Shown here piece after piece: positions 8,964 through 18,771 of a stretch of 33,879 bases of DNA. The notes under the pieces are model-generated. The model was not told where the DNA came from, made no database searches, and saw nothing but the letters and a program-made list of their open reading frames with translations. Source of the stretch: Pseudomonas sp. PB101. GTDB taxonomy: Bacteria > Pseudomonadota > Gammaproteobacteria > Pseudomonadales > Pseudomonadaceae. The first letter of the stretch is position 1, and each line of letters opens with the position of its first letter. The stretch is taken from positions 1 through 33,879 of the forward strand of contig NZ_RWIR01000012.1 in the NCBI RefSeq assembly GCF_009764265.1. The letters run 5' to 3'. A program made the position numbers and the translations under genes.

Positions 8964-9889
8964 TGGATATCGATCTGCTGAGCAATATTTTCTACGCCAT
9001 GGTCCGCTGCGGTACGCCGTTGCTGCTGGTGGCGCTGGGCGAACTGATCTGCGAGAAGAGCGGCGTTCTCAATCTGGGCCAGGAAGGCATGATGCTGTTT
9101 GGCGCGGTGATCGGTTTCATCGTCGCGTTCAACACCGGCAATCTGTGGCTCGGCGTGTTGCTGGCGATGTTCGCCGGGATGTTGCTGTCGTCGCTGTTTG
9201 CCCTGGTGGCGCTGCTGTTCAATGCCAATCAGGTCGCCACCGGCCTGGCCCTGACGATTTTCGGCGTGGGCCTGTCGACCTTCGTCGGTGCGGCGTGGGT
9301 CGGCAAGCCGCTGGCAGGGTTCGAGCCGATGGCGATTCCCTATCTGAGTGAAATCCCGCTGATCGGGCGGATGCTGTTTGCCCAGGATCTGTTGGTGTAC
9401 CTGTCGTTCGCGCTGTTTGCGCTGGTGGCCTGGGTGATTCTGAAAAGCCGCGTGGGCTTGATCATTCAGGCGGTCGGGGAAAACCCGGATGCAGCCAGCG
9501 CCATGGGCTTGCCGGTACTGGCGGTGCGCACCCTCGCGGTGTTGTTCGGCGGTGCAATGGCCGGGTTGGCGGGGGCCTATCTATCGCTGGCCTACACGCC
9601 GATGTGGGCGGAGAACATGAGCGCCGGTCGCGGCTGGATTGCCCTGGCGCTGGTGGTGTTCGCCAGTTGGCGGGTGTGGCGCCTGTTGCTCGGCGCCTAC
9701 CTGTTCGGCCTCGCCAGCATCCTGCACCTGGTGGCGCAGGGGTTGGGGCTGGCGATTCCTTCGAGTCTGCTGGCGATGCTGCCGTATGTCGCGACCATTG
9801 TGGTGTTGGTGCTGCTGTCGCGCGACGCGCTGCGCACACGGTTGTATGCGCCGGTGTCGTTGGGGCAGCCGTGGCAGGCTGGGCATTAG
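8963..9889 (+). CDS. Nucleoside-type ABC transporter permease 2
   Basis: A 308-residue second permease of the same importer, hydrophobic throughout with about eight to ten membrane segments. The conserved NLGQEGMMLFGAVIG motif (about 37-51) is the counterpart of NIGAEGQ in permease 1. The start ATG overlaps the preceding stop codon and has AGGAG (8951-8955) at good spacing; a GTG one codon earlier is less likely. The 3' end overlaps by 4 bp the stop of a convergent membrane-protein gene, and a REP doublet follows at once, so the operon ends here. The binding protein is not in the operon but 4.7 kb downstream. Confidence 0.9.
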   Translation: MDIDLLSNIFYAMVRCGTPLLLVALGELICEKSGVLNLGQEGMMLFGAVIGFIVAFNTGNLWLGVLLAMFAGMLLSSLFALVALLFNANQVATGLALTIFGVGLSTFVGAAWVGKPLAGFEPMAIPYLSEIPLIGRMLFAQDLLVYLSFALFALVAWVILKSRVGLIIQAVGENPDAASAMGLPVLAVRTLAVLFGGAMAGLAGAYLSLAYTPMWAENMSAGRGWIALALVVFASWRVWRLLLGAYLFGLASILHLVAQGLGLAIPSSLLAMLPYVATIVVLVLLSRDALRTRLYAPVSLGQPWQAGH

Positions 9890-10374
9890 TGGTTGACTGG
9901 TGTGGCCTCATCGCGAGCAAGCTCGCTCCCACAAGGATATTGCGGTACCTGTGGGAGCGGGCTTGCCCGCGATGGCGTCCGCACAGGCAACACTTGAGCA
10001 ATGCCCCACGCCAACTCAAAGAACAAGAAAACCACCAGAATCGAACTCGCACCCCGGCTCAGGGCATAAGCCTGCCAGGCCGAGAACAGGAATCTGGCCA
10101 CGGCGTCATACCGCCCAAACACCTGCTGCGGATCACGAATCCGCAGTACGGACCACACGCAGACAATCGACCCCAGCAGATTCGCCATCAACATGTGCAC
10201 CGGTTCGAACGGCGGCAGTTCACCGGGTAAATTCAATGCCTGACTCACCCCGGTCAAAACCCCATGCAACGCCGCAAAACTCCACGGCGTGACAAACGCG
10301 ACCGTCACGATCAGGTCGTACCAGGCACTGCCTTGCACCAACCGGCGATATTGCGCTGTAGTCCACATCGACAT
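9886..10374 (-). CDS. Small integral membrane protein, tail encoded by a REPIN
   Basis: A 162-residue protein with about four hydrophobic segments (near residues 18-40, 58-78, 88-105 and 108-128). I do not recognise a characterised family. The last 29 residues or so, including SRASPLPQ and SELARD, are translated from the REP doublet at 9910-9973, and the stop codon overlaps the end of the ABC permease gene. The natural C-terminus was therefore probably displaced by the repeat. The promoter is an elongated-spacer MerR-type site just upstream, and the divergent gene is a MerR regulator, so the two likely form a regulated pair. The start could be the ATG at 10368, which is better spaced from GGAG than the one at 10374. 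Confidence 0.7.
   Translation of the reverse strand: MSMWTTAQYRRLVQGSAWYDLIVTVAFVTPWSFAALHGVLTGVSQALNLPGELPPFEPVHMLMANLLGSIVCVWSVLRIRDPQQVFGRYDAVARFLFSAWQAYALSRGASSILVVFLFFELAWGIAQVLPVRTPSRASPLPQVPQYPCGSELARDEATPVNH
9910..9973. repeat. REP doublet (REPIN), mixed arms
   Basis: Two inverted REP units, TCGCGAGCAAGCTCGCTCC (9911-9929) and TGTGGGAGCGGGCTTGCCC (9950-9968), face each other across a 16-bp centre. The arms have different cores (GCGAGC and GCGGGC), unlike most doublets in this window. The element lies between the ABC operon and a convergent gene and is read as the tail of the latter. Confidence 0.9.
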
Positions 10375-10399
10375 TGCTCCATCAATTCAGGGAGCAACA

Positions 10400-10431
10400 A
10401 GGCTAAAGCCTGGAGTATGCTCCAGGGTCAA
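10400..10431 (-). promoter_or_regulatory. MerR-type operator/promoter for the small membrane protein
   Basis: On the minus strand, -35 TTGACC (10426-10431) is followed by the perfect dyad CCTGGAG-CATA-CTCCAGG (10409-10426) and a -10-like TAGCCT (10400-10405). The spacer is 20 bp, the over-long spacing on which MerR-family activators act by untwisting DNA. The site lies 17 bp from the divergent merR gene, the classic layout for regulator and target. Confidence 0.75.
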
Positions 10432-10447
10432 GCCCCTTCGAGACGTG

Positions 10448-10807
10448 ATGATGCGCATCGGTGAATTAGCCCAGGCCAGCGCCGTCAGCCGCGACACGCT
10501 GCGCTTTTACGAGCAGCGCGGGTTGATCGCCGCGCAACGCAGTGCCAACGGGTATCGCGACTACCCGCCAGACATGGTGCAGCTGGTGCAGTACATCAAG
10601 ACCGCCCAACGGCTGGGCTTTACCCTCGGCGAGATCGGTGACAGCGTCGCTGCAATCTGGCAGTCGCCCGACCCGGACAGCGCCGTCACGCAATTGCTGC
10701 AAGACAAACTCAAGCTGATCGAAGCCCGCATGACCGAACTCGGCGCCCTGCGCGACGAGTTGCAACAACGGCTCGGGCAACAGTGTCCATTGAATCCACG
10801 ACTCTGA
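10448..10807 (+). CDS. MerR family transcriptional regulator
   Basis: A 119-residue MerR regulator. The N-terminal winged helix shows MRIGELAQASAVSRDTLRFY and EQRGLIAAQRSANGYRDYP (about 2-40), then an antiparallel coiled-coil dimerisation helix (about 75-112). There is a single Cys near the C-terminus and no metal-binding Cys pair, so it more likely senses an organic or redox signal than a metal. Translation starts at 10448 or the adjacent ATG at 10451; upstream in-frame codons belong to the divergent promoter. It is followed 19 bp later by an SDR gene on the same strand and is divergent from a membrane-protein gene whose promoter has a MerR-type dyad. Confidence 0.88.
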   Translation: MMRIGELAQASAVSRDTLRFYEQRGLIAAQRSANGYRDYPPDMVQLVQYIKTAQRLGFTLGEIGDSVAAIWQSPDPDSAVTQLLQDKLKLIEARMTELGALRDELQQRLGQQCPLNPRL

Positions 10808-10826
10808 ATTTTCAAGGAAGCCACTC

Positions 10827-11516
10827 ATGTCCAAGGCAAAAACCGCACTCATCATCGGCGCCTCCCGAGGGCTTGGCCTCGGGCTGGTGAAAACCCTGCT
10901 GGCCGATGGCTGGCAAGTCACCGCCACCGTGCGCGACCCGCAAAAAGCCGAAGCCTTGCAGGCTTTGGGCAAGGTGCGCATCGAGAAGCTCGACATGGAC
11001 GATCAGCAAGCGGTGTCCGCCCTGAGCCAACAACTCAAGGGCGAGGTGTTTGACCTGTTGTTCGTCAATGCCGGGGTCAAGGGGCCGGAGGTCCAGACGC
11101 CCAACGGCGGCGCGACAATGGCCGAAGTCGGTCAGCTGTTTTTCACCAACGCCGTGGCGCCGATCAACCTGGCCCAGCGTTTTGTCGAGCAACTGCGCCC
11201 GGATACCGGCGTGCTGGCCTTCATGAGTTCGGTGCTGGGTAGCGTGACCATGCCCGATGCGCCGGAACTGGCACTGTACAAGGCCAGCAAGGCGGCGCTG
11301 AACTCCATGACCAACAGCTTCGTCACCCAGTTGGGCGAAACCGGCCTCACCGTGCTGTCGCTGCACCCGGGCTGGGTGAAAACCGACATGGGCGGTGAAG
11401 GCGCGGACATCGATGTCGATACCAGCACCCGTGGCCTGGTTGATCAGGTGAACGCGTTTGTCGGCAAGGGCGGGCATCACTTCATCAATTACCGGGGTGA
11501 AACCATTCCCTGGTAA
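10827..11516 (+). CDS. Short-chain dehydrogenase/reductase (SDR)
   Basis: A 229-residue classical SDR. The Rossmann motif GASRGLG is at 11-17, NAG at 81-83, the catalytic Ser at about 134-135, and Tyr151/Lys155 in YKASK. The C-terminal HPGWVKTDMGG segment is typical of C-factor/CsgA-like reductases. It would reduce a carbonyl or oxidise an alcohol with NAD(P)(H); the substrate is unknown. It lies 19 bp downstream of the MerR gene with a GGAAG ribosome-binding site, so the two probably share a transcript and MerR may respond to a reactive carbonyl or similar compound. Confidence 0.88.
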   Translation: MSKAKTALIIGASRGLGLGLVKTLLADGWQVTATVRDPQKAEALQALGKVRIEKLDMDDQQAVSALSQQLKGEVFDLLFVNAGVKGPEVQTPNGGATMAEVGQLFFTNAVAPINLAQRFVEQLRPDTGVLAFMSSVLGSVTMPDAPELALYKASKAALNSMTNSFVTQLGETGLTVLSLHPGWVKTDMGGEGADIDVDTSTRGLVDQVNAFVGKGGHHFINYRGETIPW

Positions 11517-11536
11517 TCACCTCCGCCCAAAGGGGG

Positions 11537-11635
11537 GTGTTGTCCTGTCTGGTCGGGCTTGCCCGCCAGAGCGTTTTGATCGACACTGCGCACCTCGCCT
11601 CCCCGGCGAACCTGGATCAGCAGACAGGACAACAC
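11537..11635. repeat. 99-bp element closed by a perfect 15-bp inverted repeat
   Basis: GTGTTGTCCTGTCTG (11537-11551) is exactly complementary to 11621-11635. Inside are smaller complementary pairs: CGGGC/GCCCG (11554-11565, similar to a REP core), TGATC/GATCA (11577-11581 with 11615-11619) and CGCC/GGCG (11596-11608). As RNA this would fold into a closed, multi-branched structure ending 43 nt before the deaminase start codon. There is no U-tract after the closing stem, so a simple terminator is a poor fit. It could be a structured leader, a small mobile element or a degenerate repeat. Confidence 0.75.
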
Positions 11636-11678
11636 TGAGCTGGCAACCCTGAACCCAACTTTCAGAGGAGCCGGCAAC

Positions 11679-13037
11679 ATGCCTGCGACCCGTACCTGGT
11701 TAAAAAATCCCCTCGCCATTTTCACCTCCAACGGTCTCGATGCCCGTGGTGGCCTGGTGCTGCAAGACGGTTTGATCGTCGAAGTGCTTGGCGTCGGCCA
11801 ACAACCGTCCGCGCCGTGCAATGAAGTGTTCGATGCCCGCGAGCATGTGATCCTGCCGGGCCTGATCAATACCCATCATCACTTCTATCAAACCCTGACC
11901 CGCGCCTGGGCGCCGGTGGTCAATCAGCCGCTGTTCCCCTGGTTGAAAACCCTGTACCCGGTCTGGGCACGCCTGACCCCGGAAAAGCTCGCACTCGCCA
12001 CCAAGGTCGCACTCGCTGAATTGCTGCTGTCCGGTTGCACCACCGCAGCCGACCACCACTACCTGTTCCCGGAAGGTCTGGAAAACGCCATCGACGTTCA
12101 GGTCGAAAGCGTTCGCGAGCTGGGCATGCGCGCCATGCTGACCCGCGGTTCCATGAGCCTCGGTGAAAAGGACGGTGGCCTGCCGCCGCAACAGACCGTG
12201 CAGGAAGGCGAAGTGATTCTCGCCGACAGCCAGCGACTGATCGCCGAATACCACGAACGCGGTGACGGCGCGCAAATCCAGATCGCCCTGGCACCGTGCT
12301 CGCCGTTCTCGGTGACCCCGGAAATCATGTCGGCCAGCGCTGAACTTGCAAACAAACTCGACGTGCGCCTGCACACCCACCTGGCCGAAACCCTCGACGA
12401 AGAAGACTTCTGCCTGCAGCGCTTCGGCCTGCGCACCGTGGACTATCTGGACAGTGTCGGCTGGCTCGGCCCGCGCACCTGGCTGGCCCATGGCATCCAT
12501 TTCAACCCGGACGAGATCGCCCGACTCGGCGCCGCCGGCACCGGTATTTGCCATTGCCCGAGTTCCAACATGCGCCTGGCCTCGGGCATCTGCCCGAGCA
12601 TCGAGCTGACCGATGCCGGTGCCTTGCTTGGTTTGGGCGTGGACGGCTCGGCGTCCAACGATGCTTCGAACATGATGCTCGAAGCGCGTCAGGCGCTGTA
12701 CATCCAGCGCCTGCGTTACGGCGCCGAGAAGATCACCCCGGAGCGCGTGCTCGGCTGGGCGACCAAAGGTTCGGCAAGTCTGCTGGGCCGTACGGACATC
12801 GGCGAACTGGCGGTGGGCAAACAGGCCGACCTGGCCCTGTTCAAGCTGGATGAACTGCGCTTCTCCGGCAGCCATGATCCAGTCTCGGCACTGCTGCTGT
12901 GCGGCGCCGATCGCGCGGACCGGGTGATGGTCGGCGGCAAGTGGCGAGTGATCGATGGCCAGGTCGAAGGGCTGGACCTGAAGGGCTTGATTGCTGATCA
13001 CAGCCAGGCGGCACGGCAGTTGATCGCCGGGACCTAA
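11679..13037 (+). CDS. 8-oxoguanine deaminase (amidohydrolase superfamily)
   Basis: A 452-residue metal-dependent amidohydrolase that should hydrolyse the 2-amino group of 8-oxoguanine (giving urate) or a related purine or triazine. It resembles P. aeruginosa Pa0142, a proven 8-oxoguanine deaminase, in length, motifs and neighbourhood. Visible motifs are NTHHHFYQ (64-71, metal ligands His66 and His68), HTHLAET (232-238), AHGIH (His271) and VDGSASND (Asp322), followed by a C-terminal beta-sandwich. The start has GAGGAG (11665-11670) 8 bases upstream. It lies in a purine uptake and deamination cluster. Hydroxyatrazine-type hydrolases (AtzB-like) share the fold, so substrate identity is inferred. 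Confidence 0.88.
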   Translation: MPATRTWLKNPLAIFTSNGLDARGGLVLQDGLIVEVLGVGQQPSAPCNEVFDAREHVILPGLINTHHHFYQTLTRAWAPVVNQPLFPWLKTLYPVWARLTPEKLALATKVALAELLLSGCTTAADHHYLFPEGLENAIDVQVESVRELGMRAMLTRGSMSLGEKDGGLPPQQTVQEGEVILADSQRLIAEYHERGDGAQIQIALAPCSPFSVTPEIMSASAELANKLDVRLHTHLAETLDEEDFCLQRFGLRTVDYLDSVGWLGPRTWLAHGIHFNPDEIARLGAAGTGICHCPSSNMRLASGICPSIELTDAGALLGLGVDGSASNDASNMMLEARQALYIQRLRYGAEKITPERVLGWATKGSASLLGRTDIGELAVGKQADLALFKLDELRFSGSHDPVSALLLCGADRADRVMVGGKWRVIDGQVEGLDLKGLIADHSQAARQLIAGT

Positions 13038-13053
13038 AGCACCGAAGATCCAA

Positions 13054-13143
13054 TGTGGGAGCGAGCTTGCTCGCGATGACGGCATGTCAGTCGACATATT
13101 TTGTGAATGACACACCGCTATCGCGAGCAAGCTCGCTCCCACA
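13054..13143. repeat. REP doublet (REPIN)
   Basis: Inverted REP units with core GCGAGCTTGCTCGC at 13054-13077 and 13120-13143 flank a 42-bp centre ending in GACACACCGC. The element fills the space between the convergent deaminase and chaA genes and probably helps end both transcripts. The same centre ending recurs at 15663-15752 and 29681-29770. Confidence 0.92.
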
Positions 13144-13160
13144 GTTTTTTTGTGGTGTTC

Positions 13161-14249
13161 TTAAAGGCCAAGCAACGACAACATGATGAACGTCGCAAAC
13201 AACACGAAGTGCGTCATGCCTTCGATGGCGTTGGTTTCGCCGTCATTGAGGTTGATCGCGCTGACGATAAGGGTGAGAAAAACCATCACGGTCTGCACCG
13301 GGGTCATGGCCATCTGGAATGGCTGGCCGGTATAGAGCGCCATCGCCTCCATCACCGGCACCGTCAGGATCACCGTCGACAACGACGCGCCCAAGGCGAT
13401 GTTGACCACCGACTGCATGCGGTTGGCCAGTGCCGCGCGCAATGCGGTCAAAATCTCCGGCGCCGCGGATATCGCCGCCACCAGGATCGCCGTGATCACC
13501 GGCGGTGCCCCCGTTCCTTCCAGCCCCAGATCGAGGGTCTTGGACATCACTTCGGCCAGTGCGCCAATCACCACTACCCCAAACACCAGGGTGCCGATAC
13601 TCAGCACCAGATTGATCGGCTGCGGTTCTGCGCCAGGCTCCTTCCTGCGGCGCTTGTCCGGGTAGCTGTAGCTGAAAAAATAGCTGTGCGGCCCGACCTG
13701 CATGCGCAGGAACAAGGCGTAGAGCACCACCATCGCGCCGATGGTAAAGGCTGAATAGAGCTTCCATCGTGCTTCTGGAATGAACTCCGGCACCACCATC
13801 GAGACGCCCATGGCGGTGAGGATCATCACGCCGTAGCTGCGCGCCGAATCGTCGTTATAGGACTGTTCGCCGTGCTTGAGCCCGCCCATCAACGCCGCGA
13901 GCCCCAGGATGCCATTGATGTCGAGCATCACCGCCGAATAGATCGTGTCGCGCACCAGCGTCGCCGAGGCTTCGTTGCTCATCATGATCGCCAGGATCAC
14001 CACTTCCACCAGCACGGCGGCCAGGGTCAGGATCATCGTGCCGTAGGGATCGCCGACCTTCTCCGCCAGCAACTCGGCCTGATGGGCGACGCGCATGGAG
14101 GCGGCGACGATGAAGGCGATCAGCACCAGCCCGCTCGCCAGCGCGACGACCTGGCCGCTGTGCAGCATCCAGTGCTCCAGCGGATAAGCCACGCACGCGG
14201 CGATCAGCGCCAACAGCAGGAAACTTTCTTGCTTGAGGGTCGTGAGCAT
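13161..14249 (-). CDS. chaA: ChaA-type calcium(sodium)/proton antiporter
   Basis: A 362-residue inner-membrane antiporter of the CaCA superfamily, matching ChaA in length and with about eleven membrane segments. The two alpha-repeats are visible: GDPYGTMILTLAAVLVEVV (about 66-84) and ISAAPEILTALRAALANRMQ in the second half, each with an acidic residue in the membrane. Between the halves is a hydrophilic loop rich in Lys/Arg (KRRRKEP). ChaA exports Ca2+, Na+ or K+ in exchange for protons under alkaline or salt stress. The ATG at 14249 has AAGG upstream; the frame stays open for another 1.5 kb antisense to the BMP gene, but that is not coding. It sits inside the purine block with no clear link to it. 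Confidence 0.92.
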   Translation of the reverse strand: MLTTLKQESFLLLALIAACVAYPLEHWMLHSGQVVALASGLVLIAFIVAASMRVAHQAELLAEKVGDPYGTMILTLAAVLVEVVILAIMMSNEASATLVRDTIYSAVMLDINGILGLAALMGGLKHGEQSYNDDSARSYGVMILTAMGVSMVVPEFIPEARWKLYSAFTIGAMVVLYALFLRMQVGPHSYFFSYSYPDKRRRKEPGAEPQPINLVLSIGTLVFGVVVIGALAEVMSKTLDLGLEGTGAPPVITAILVAAISAAPEILTALRAALANRMQSVVNIALGASLSTVILTVPVMEAMALYTGQPFQMAMTPVQTVMVFLTLIVSAINLNDGETNAIEGMTHFVLFATFIMLSLLGL

Positions 14250-14555
14250 GGCGAGCCTTTTTGCCGAGTGGAACCGATGAGCTACTGACTGCGGGATGGC
14301 GCTGACGGTTCGTTTTACCTTAGCGCACCAAGAGCAGGCAGCCGGTTTGGCAGGTGCACTTTTATCGGACTTACCGGCCTCTTCGCGAGCAGGCTCGCTC
14401 CCACAGAGATTGCGGCGCTTTTGTGGGAGCGAGCCTGCTCGCGAAAGCATCACCTCGGTCTTGAGGTGTTTGTTGTCTTGTTGGTCAGCAATTTGCATTG
14501 CCCTGTGCAAGCCCGAGAGCCCAGCCAACCTCACAACAAAATGGAGTTTCAATTC
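14250..14555. promoter_or_regulatory. Divergent region between chaA and the BMP gene
   Basis: These 306 bp separate two divergent start codons and hold a REP doublet in the middle (14382-14445). Promoters of both genes must flank it. On the BMP side there are small hairpins, CACCTC-N6-GAGGTG (14447-14464) and GCAAT-TTGC-ATTGC (about 14490-14503). I see no strong sigma-70 promoter by eye. Confidence 0.5.
14382..14445. repeat. REP doublet (REPIN)
   Basis: Inverted REP units with core GCGAGCAGGCTCGC at 14382-14405 and 14422-14445, separated by 16 bp. The AGG core differs from the AAG core of the elements at 13054 and 29681 and matches the element at 15663, so the BMP gene is flanked on both sides by the same subtype. 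Confidence 0.92.
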
Positions 14556-15638
14556 ATGCATAAACGTCCGTTGAAGAAGCTGCTTTGCGCCATTGCGGCG
14601 GCCATGGGCCTGAGCGCCAGCCTGGGTGCCAGTGCCAACGACCCGCTGAAAGTCGGCTTCGTCTATATCGGCCCGATCGGCGACCACGGCTGGACGTATC
14701 AGCATGAACAGGGGCGCAAGGAACTCGCGGAAAAATTCGGCGCGCAGATCACCACCAACTACGTGGAAAACGTCGCCGAAGGCGCCGACGCCGAGCGGGT
14801 GATCCGCAACATGGCCAAGGACAAATACGACCTGATCTTCACCACCTCCTTCGGCTACATGAACCCCACCGTGAAAGTTGCCAAACAGTTTCCCAAGGTG
14901 ACCTTCGAACACGCCACCGGCTACAAGCAAGACAAGAACCTCGGCACTTACCTGGCGCGCACTTATGAGGGCCGCTACGTCGGCGGCTTCCTCGCGGCGA
15001 AGATGACCAAGACCAAGAAGATCGGCTACGTCGCGTCGTTTCCGATCCCGGAGGTGATCCGCGACATCAACGCCATCCAGCTGGCCCTGAACAAGTACAA
15101 CCCCGGCACCGAGATCAAGGTGGTGTGGGTCAACTCCTGGTTCGACCCGGGCAAGGAAGCGGATGCCGCCAACGCCCTGATCGACCAGGGCGTGGACGTG
15201 GTGTTCCAGCACACCGACAGCCCGGCGCCGATCCAGGCCGCCGAGCGTCGCGGCGTGTATGCCGTAGGCTACGCTTCGGACATGGCGCACTTCGGACCGA
15301 AGGCGGTGCTGACCTCCATCGTCAACGACTGGGGCCCGCACTACATTCAGGCCGCCCAAAGCGTGATCGACCATGACTGGAAGTCCCAGGACTACTGGGG
15401 CGGCCTGAAAGAGGGCACGGTTGAGCTGCCGATCAGCGACCTGGTGCCGGCAGCGGTGAAAAACGAAGCCGAACAGCTCATCGCCAATATCAAGAGCGGT
15501 GCGCTGCAGCCGTTCACCGGGCCGATCAAGGATCAGTCCGGCGTCGAAAAAATCCCGGCGGGCGTGAGCGCGACCACGGCGGAGCTGGCGTCGATGAATT
15601 ACTACGTGGAAGGCATGAAGGCCGAAATACCGAAGTAA
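14556..15638 (+). CDS. BMP-family ABC transporter substrate-binding protein (purine nucleoside type)
   Basis: A 360-residue periplasmic binding protein of the BMP/PnrA family, which binds purine nucleosides or related bases. A signal peptide occupies about residues 1-28 (basic HKRPLKK, a hydrophobic core, then a likely cut after GASA). The Cys at about position 11 is not in a lipobox, so it seems to be a soluble periplasmic protein, unlike PnrA lipoproteins. Conserved segments include VGFVYIGPIGDHGWTYQHEQG (about 34-54) and the C-terminal NDWGPHYI. The ATG at 14556 has GGAG 9 bases upstream; longer in-frame starts run into the REP. It is the probable partner of the transporter at 6286-9889 although not in that operon. 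Confidence 0.9.
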   Translation: MHKRPLKKLLCAIAAAMGLSASLGASANDPLKVGFVYIGPIGDHGWTYQHEQGRKELAEKFGAQITTNYVENVAEGADAERVIRNMAKDKYDLIFTTSFGYMNPTVKVAKQFPKVTFEHATGYKQDKNLGTYLARTYEGRYVGGFLAAKMTKTKKIGYVASFPIPEVIRDINAIQLALNKYNPGTEIKVVWVNSWFDPGKEADAANALIDQGVDVVFQHTDSPAPIQAAERRGVYAVGYASDMAHFGPKAVLTSIVNDWGPHYIQAAQSVIDHDWKSQDYWGGLKEGTVELPISDLVPAAVKNEAEQLIANIKSGALQPFTGPIKDQSGVEKIPAGVSATTAELASMNYYVEGMKAEIPK

Positions 15639-15662
15639 CGGTTTAACCACAACACAAAACCC

Positions 15663-15752
15663 TGTGGGAGCGAGCCTGCTCGCGAAGGCGTCTGTACACT
15701 CAACATTGATGTTGGCTGACACACCGCATTCGCGAGCAGGCTCGCTCCCACA
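15663..15752. repeat. REP doublet (REPIN)
   Basis: Inverted REP units with core GCGAGCCTGCTCGC at 15663-15686 and 15729-15752, with a 42-bp centre ending in GACACACCGC. It lies between the BMP gene and the dioxygenase gene, 30 bp before the latter's start codon, so the dioxygenase promoter, if it has one, must overlap or precede the repeat. Confidence 0.92.
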
Positions 15753-15782
15753 TATGATCTTCATCGCGTTCAAGGATTGCGT

Positions 15783-17864
<2,082 letters not shown>

Positions 17865-17869
<5 letters not shown>

Positions 17870-18599
17870 GCGCCATTTCCAACTCGGCCTCCCGGGCAAA
17901 GCGATGGATCTCGCGTTGCCCGGAGGCTGTCACCTGCAAGACTCGGGAATCGTTGAGCAGGCTCAGCCACCCCGACTGCATGAACAGTTGCAACAATGCC
18001 GCGCCCAGAGAGCCGCCCATGTGCGGGCGTCTTTCGCTCCAGTCCGGGCATGCGCAGGCGATCCTGCCGTTGTGATGGGCCAGCGCCTGGACGAACACGC
18101 CTCGTGCCGCCAACTCCGTCGCGCCCTTGAGCGTGACCTTGACCCGCTGATCTGAATGTTCGATCCAGCCGGCCTCCAGCAATCGCTGATACAGGTCGGC
18201 GGACAGGGTGCCTCCCAAGTGATCGTCGCACAGCCGGGCACTCAGCAAAGACGAACGCACTGACCGGGGTTTGACCAGCGGCGTAGGGCGCTTGAACACC
18301 TGCGCAGTATCCTGGGGTGCGCTGGCGAAGGTCGCGCTGGCCAGCGCTTCGATTGCCGCGCCGACCTCGGGAGCGGCCAGGCGGAAGAAACGTTTGCGGC
18401 CACGGCTTTCAACCTTCAACAGACCTCCAGCGGACAAACGTCCCAGGTGTGCACTGGCCGAAGACGGTGACAGGCCGGCCAGCAATGCCAACTCTTCGGT
18501 TGTTCGCGCGGAACCGTCCATCAAGGCCCACATCATCGCGCTGCGCTTTGGGTCAGCCAGCAATGTGGCGATCTGGCTGATGCAAGGTGCATGTTCCAT
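17865..18599 (-). CDS. ArsR-type helix-turn-helix regulator
   Basis: A 244-residue regulator. The N-terminal winged helix of ArsR type is at about 5-80 (ISQIATLLADPKRSAMMWAL, then LAGLSPSSASAHLGRLSAGG). A longer C-terminal domain of unknown function carries a CACPDWSERRPHMGG segment with two close cysteines and a histidine that could bind metal or sense redox state. Classic ArsR proteins are only about 100-120 residues, so this is the long form. The ATG at 18599 has GGGAG with 7-base spacing; the upstream extension of the frame is non-coding. It lies behind a LysR gene on the same strand with a 172-bp gap. Its target is not evident. Confidence 0.85.
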
Positions 18600-18745
18600 G
18601 TATTCACTCCCTGTTGAATCGTTTCGTCTTCTGCCCAGAGTCATCTTGACCAGTATCGACGCTACTTCCATGACGAGGGCGTTAGTATATGCGGGTTGAT
18701 CGCCGGATCCTGTCCTCTGCCCGGCATAGGTGGTGATCGTGCCTG

Positions 18746-18759
18746 AGAGAAATTTCTCT
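18746..18759. repeat. 14-bp perfect palindrome
   Basis: AGAGAAATTTCTCT followed by T on the plus strand, 13 bp beyond the LysR stop codon. No plus-strand gene ends here, and on the minus strand no T-run follows, so it is a doubtful terminator. It could be a binding site for the ArsR-type gene downstream. Confidence 0.4.
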
Positions 18760-18771
18760 TTTTTCGTGCGA

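Noticed and set aside
14250..14555. A known metal or purine riboswitch before chaA or the BMP gene.
   Set aside because: I could not match conserved core sequences of any riboswitch class I know; only short hairpins and a REP doublet are seen.
13161..15773. A very long minus-strand open frame (870 codons) that spans chaA and runs antisense through the BMP gene.
   Set aside because: Only the part up to 14249 shows ChaA sequence. The upstream part is antisense to a clear signal-peptide protein, and such open shadows are common in GC-rich Pseudomonas DNA.
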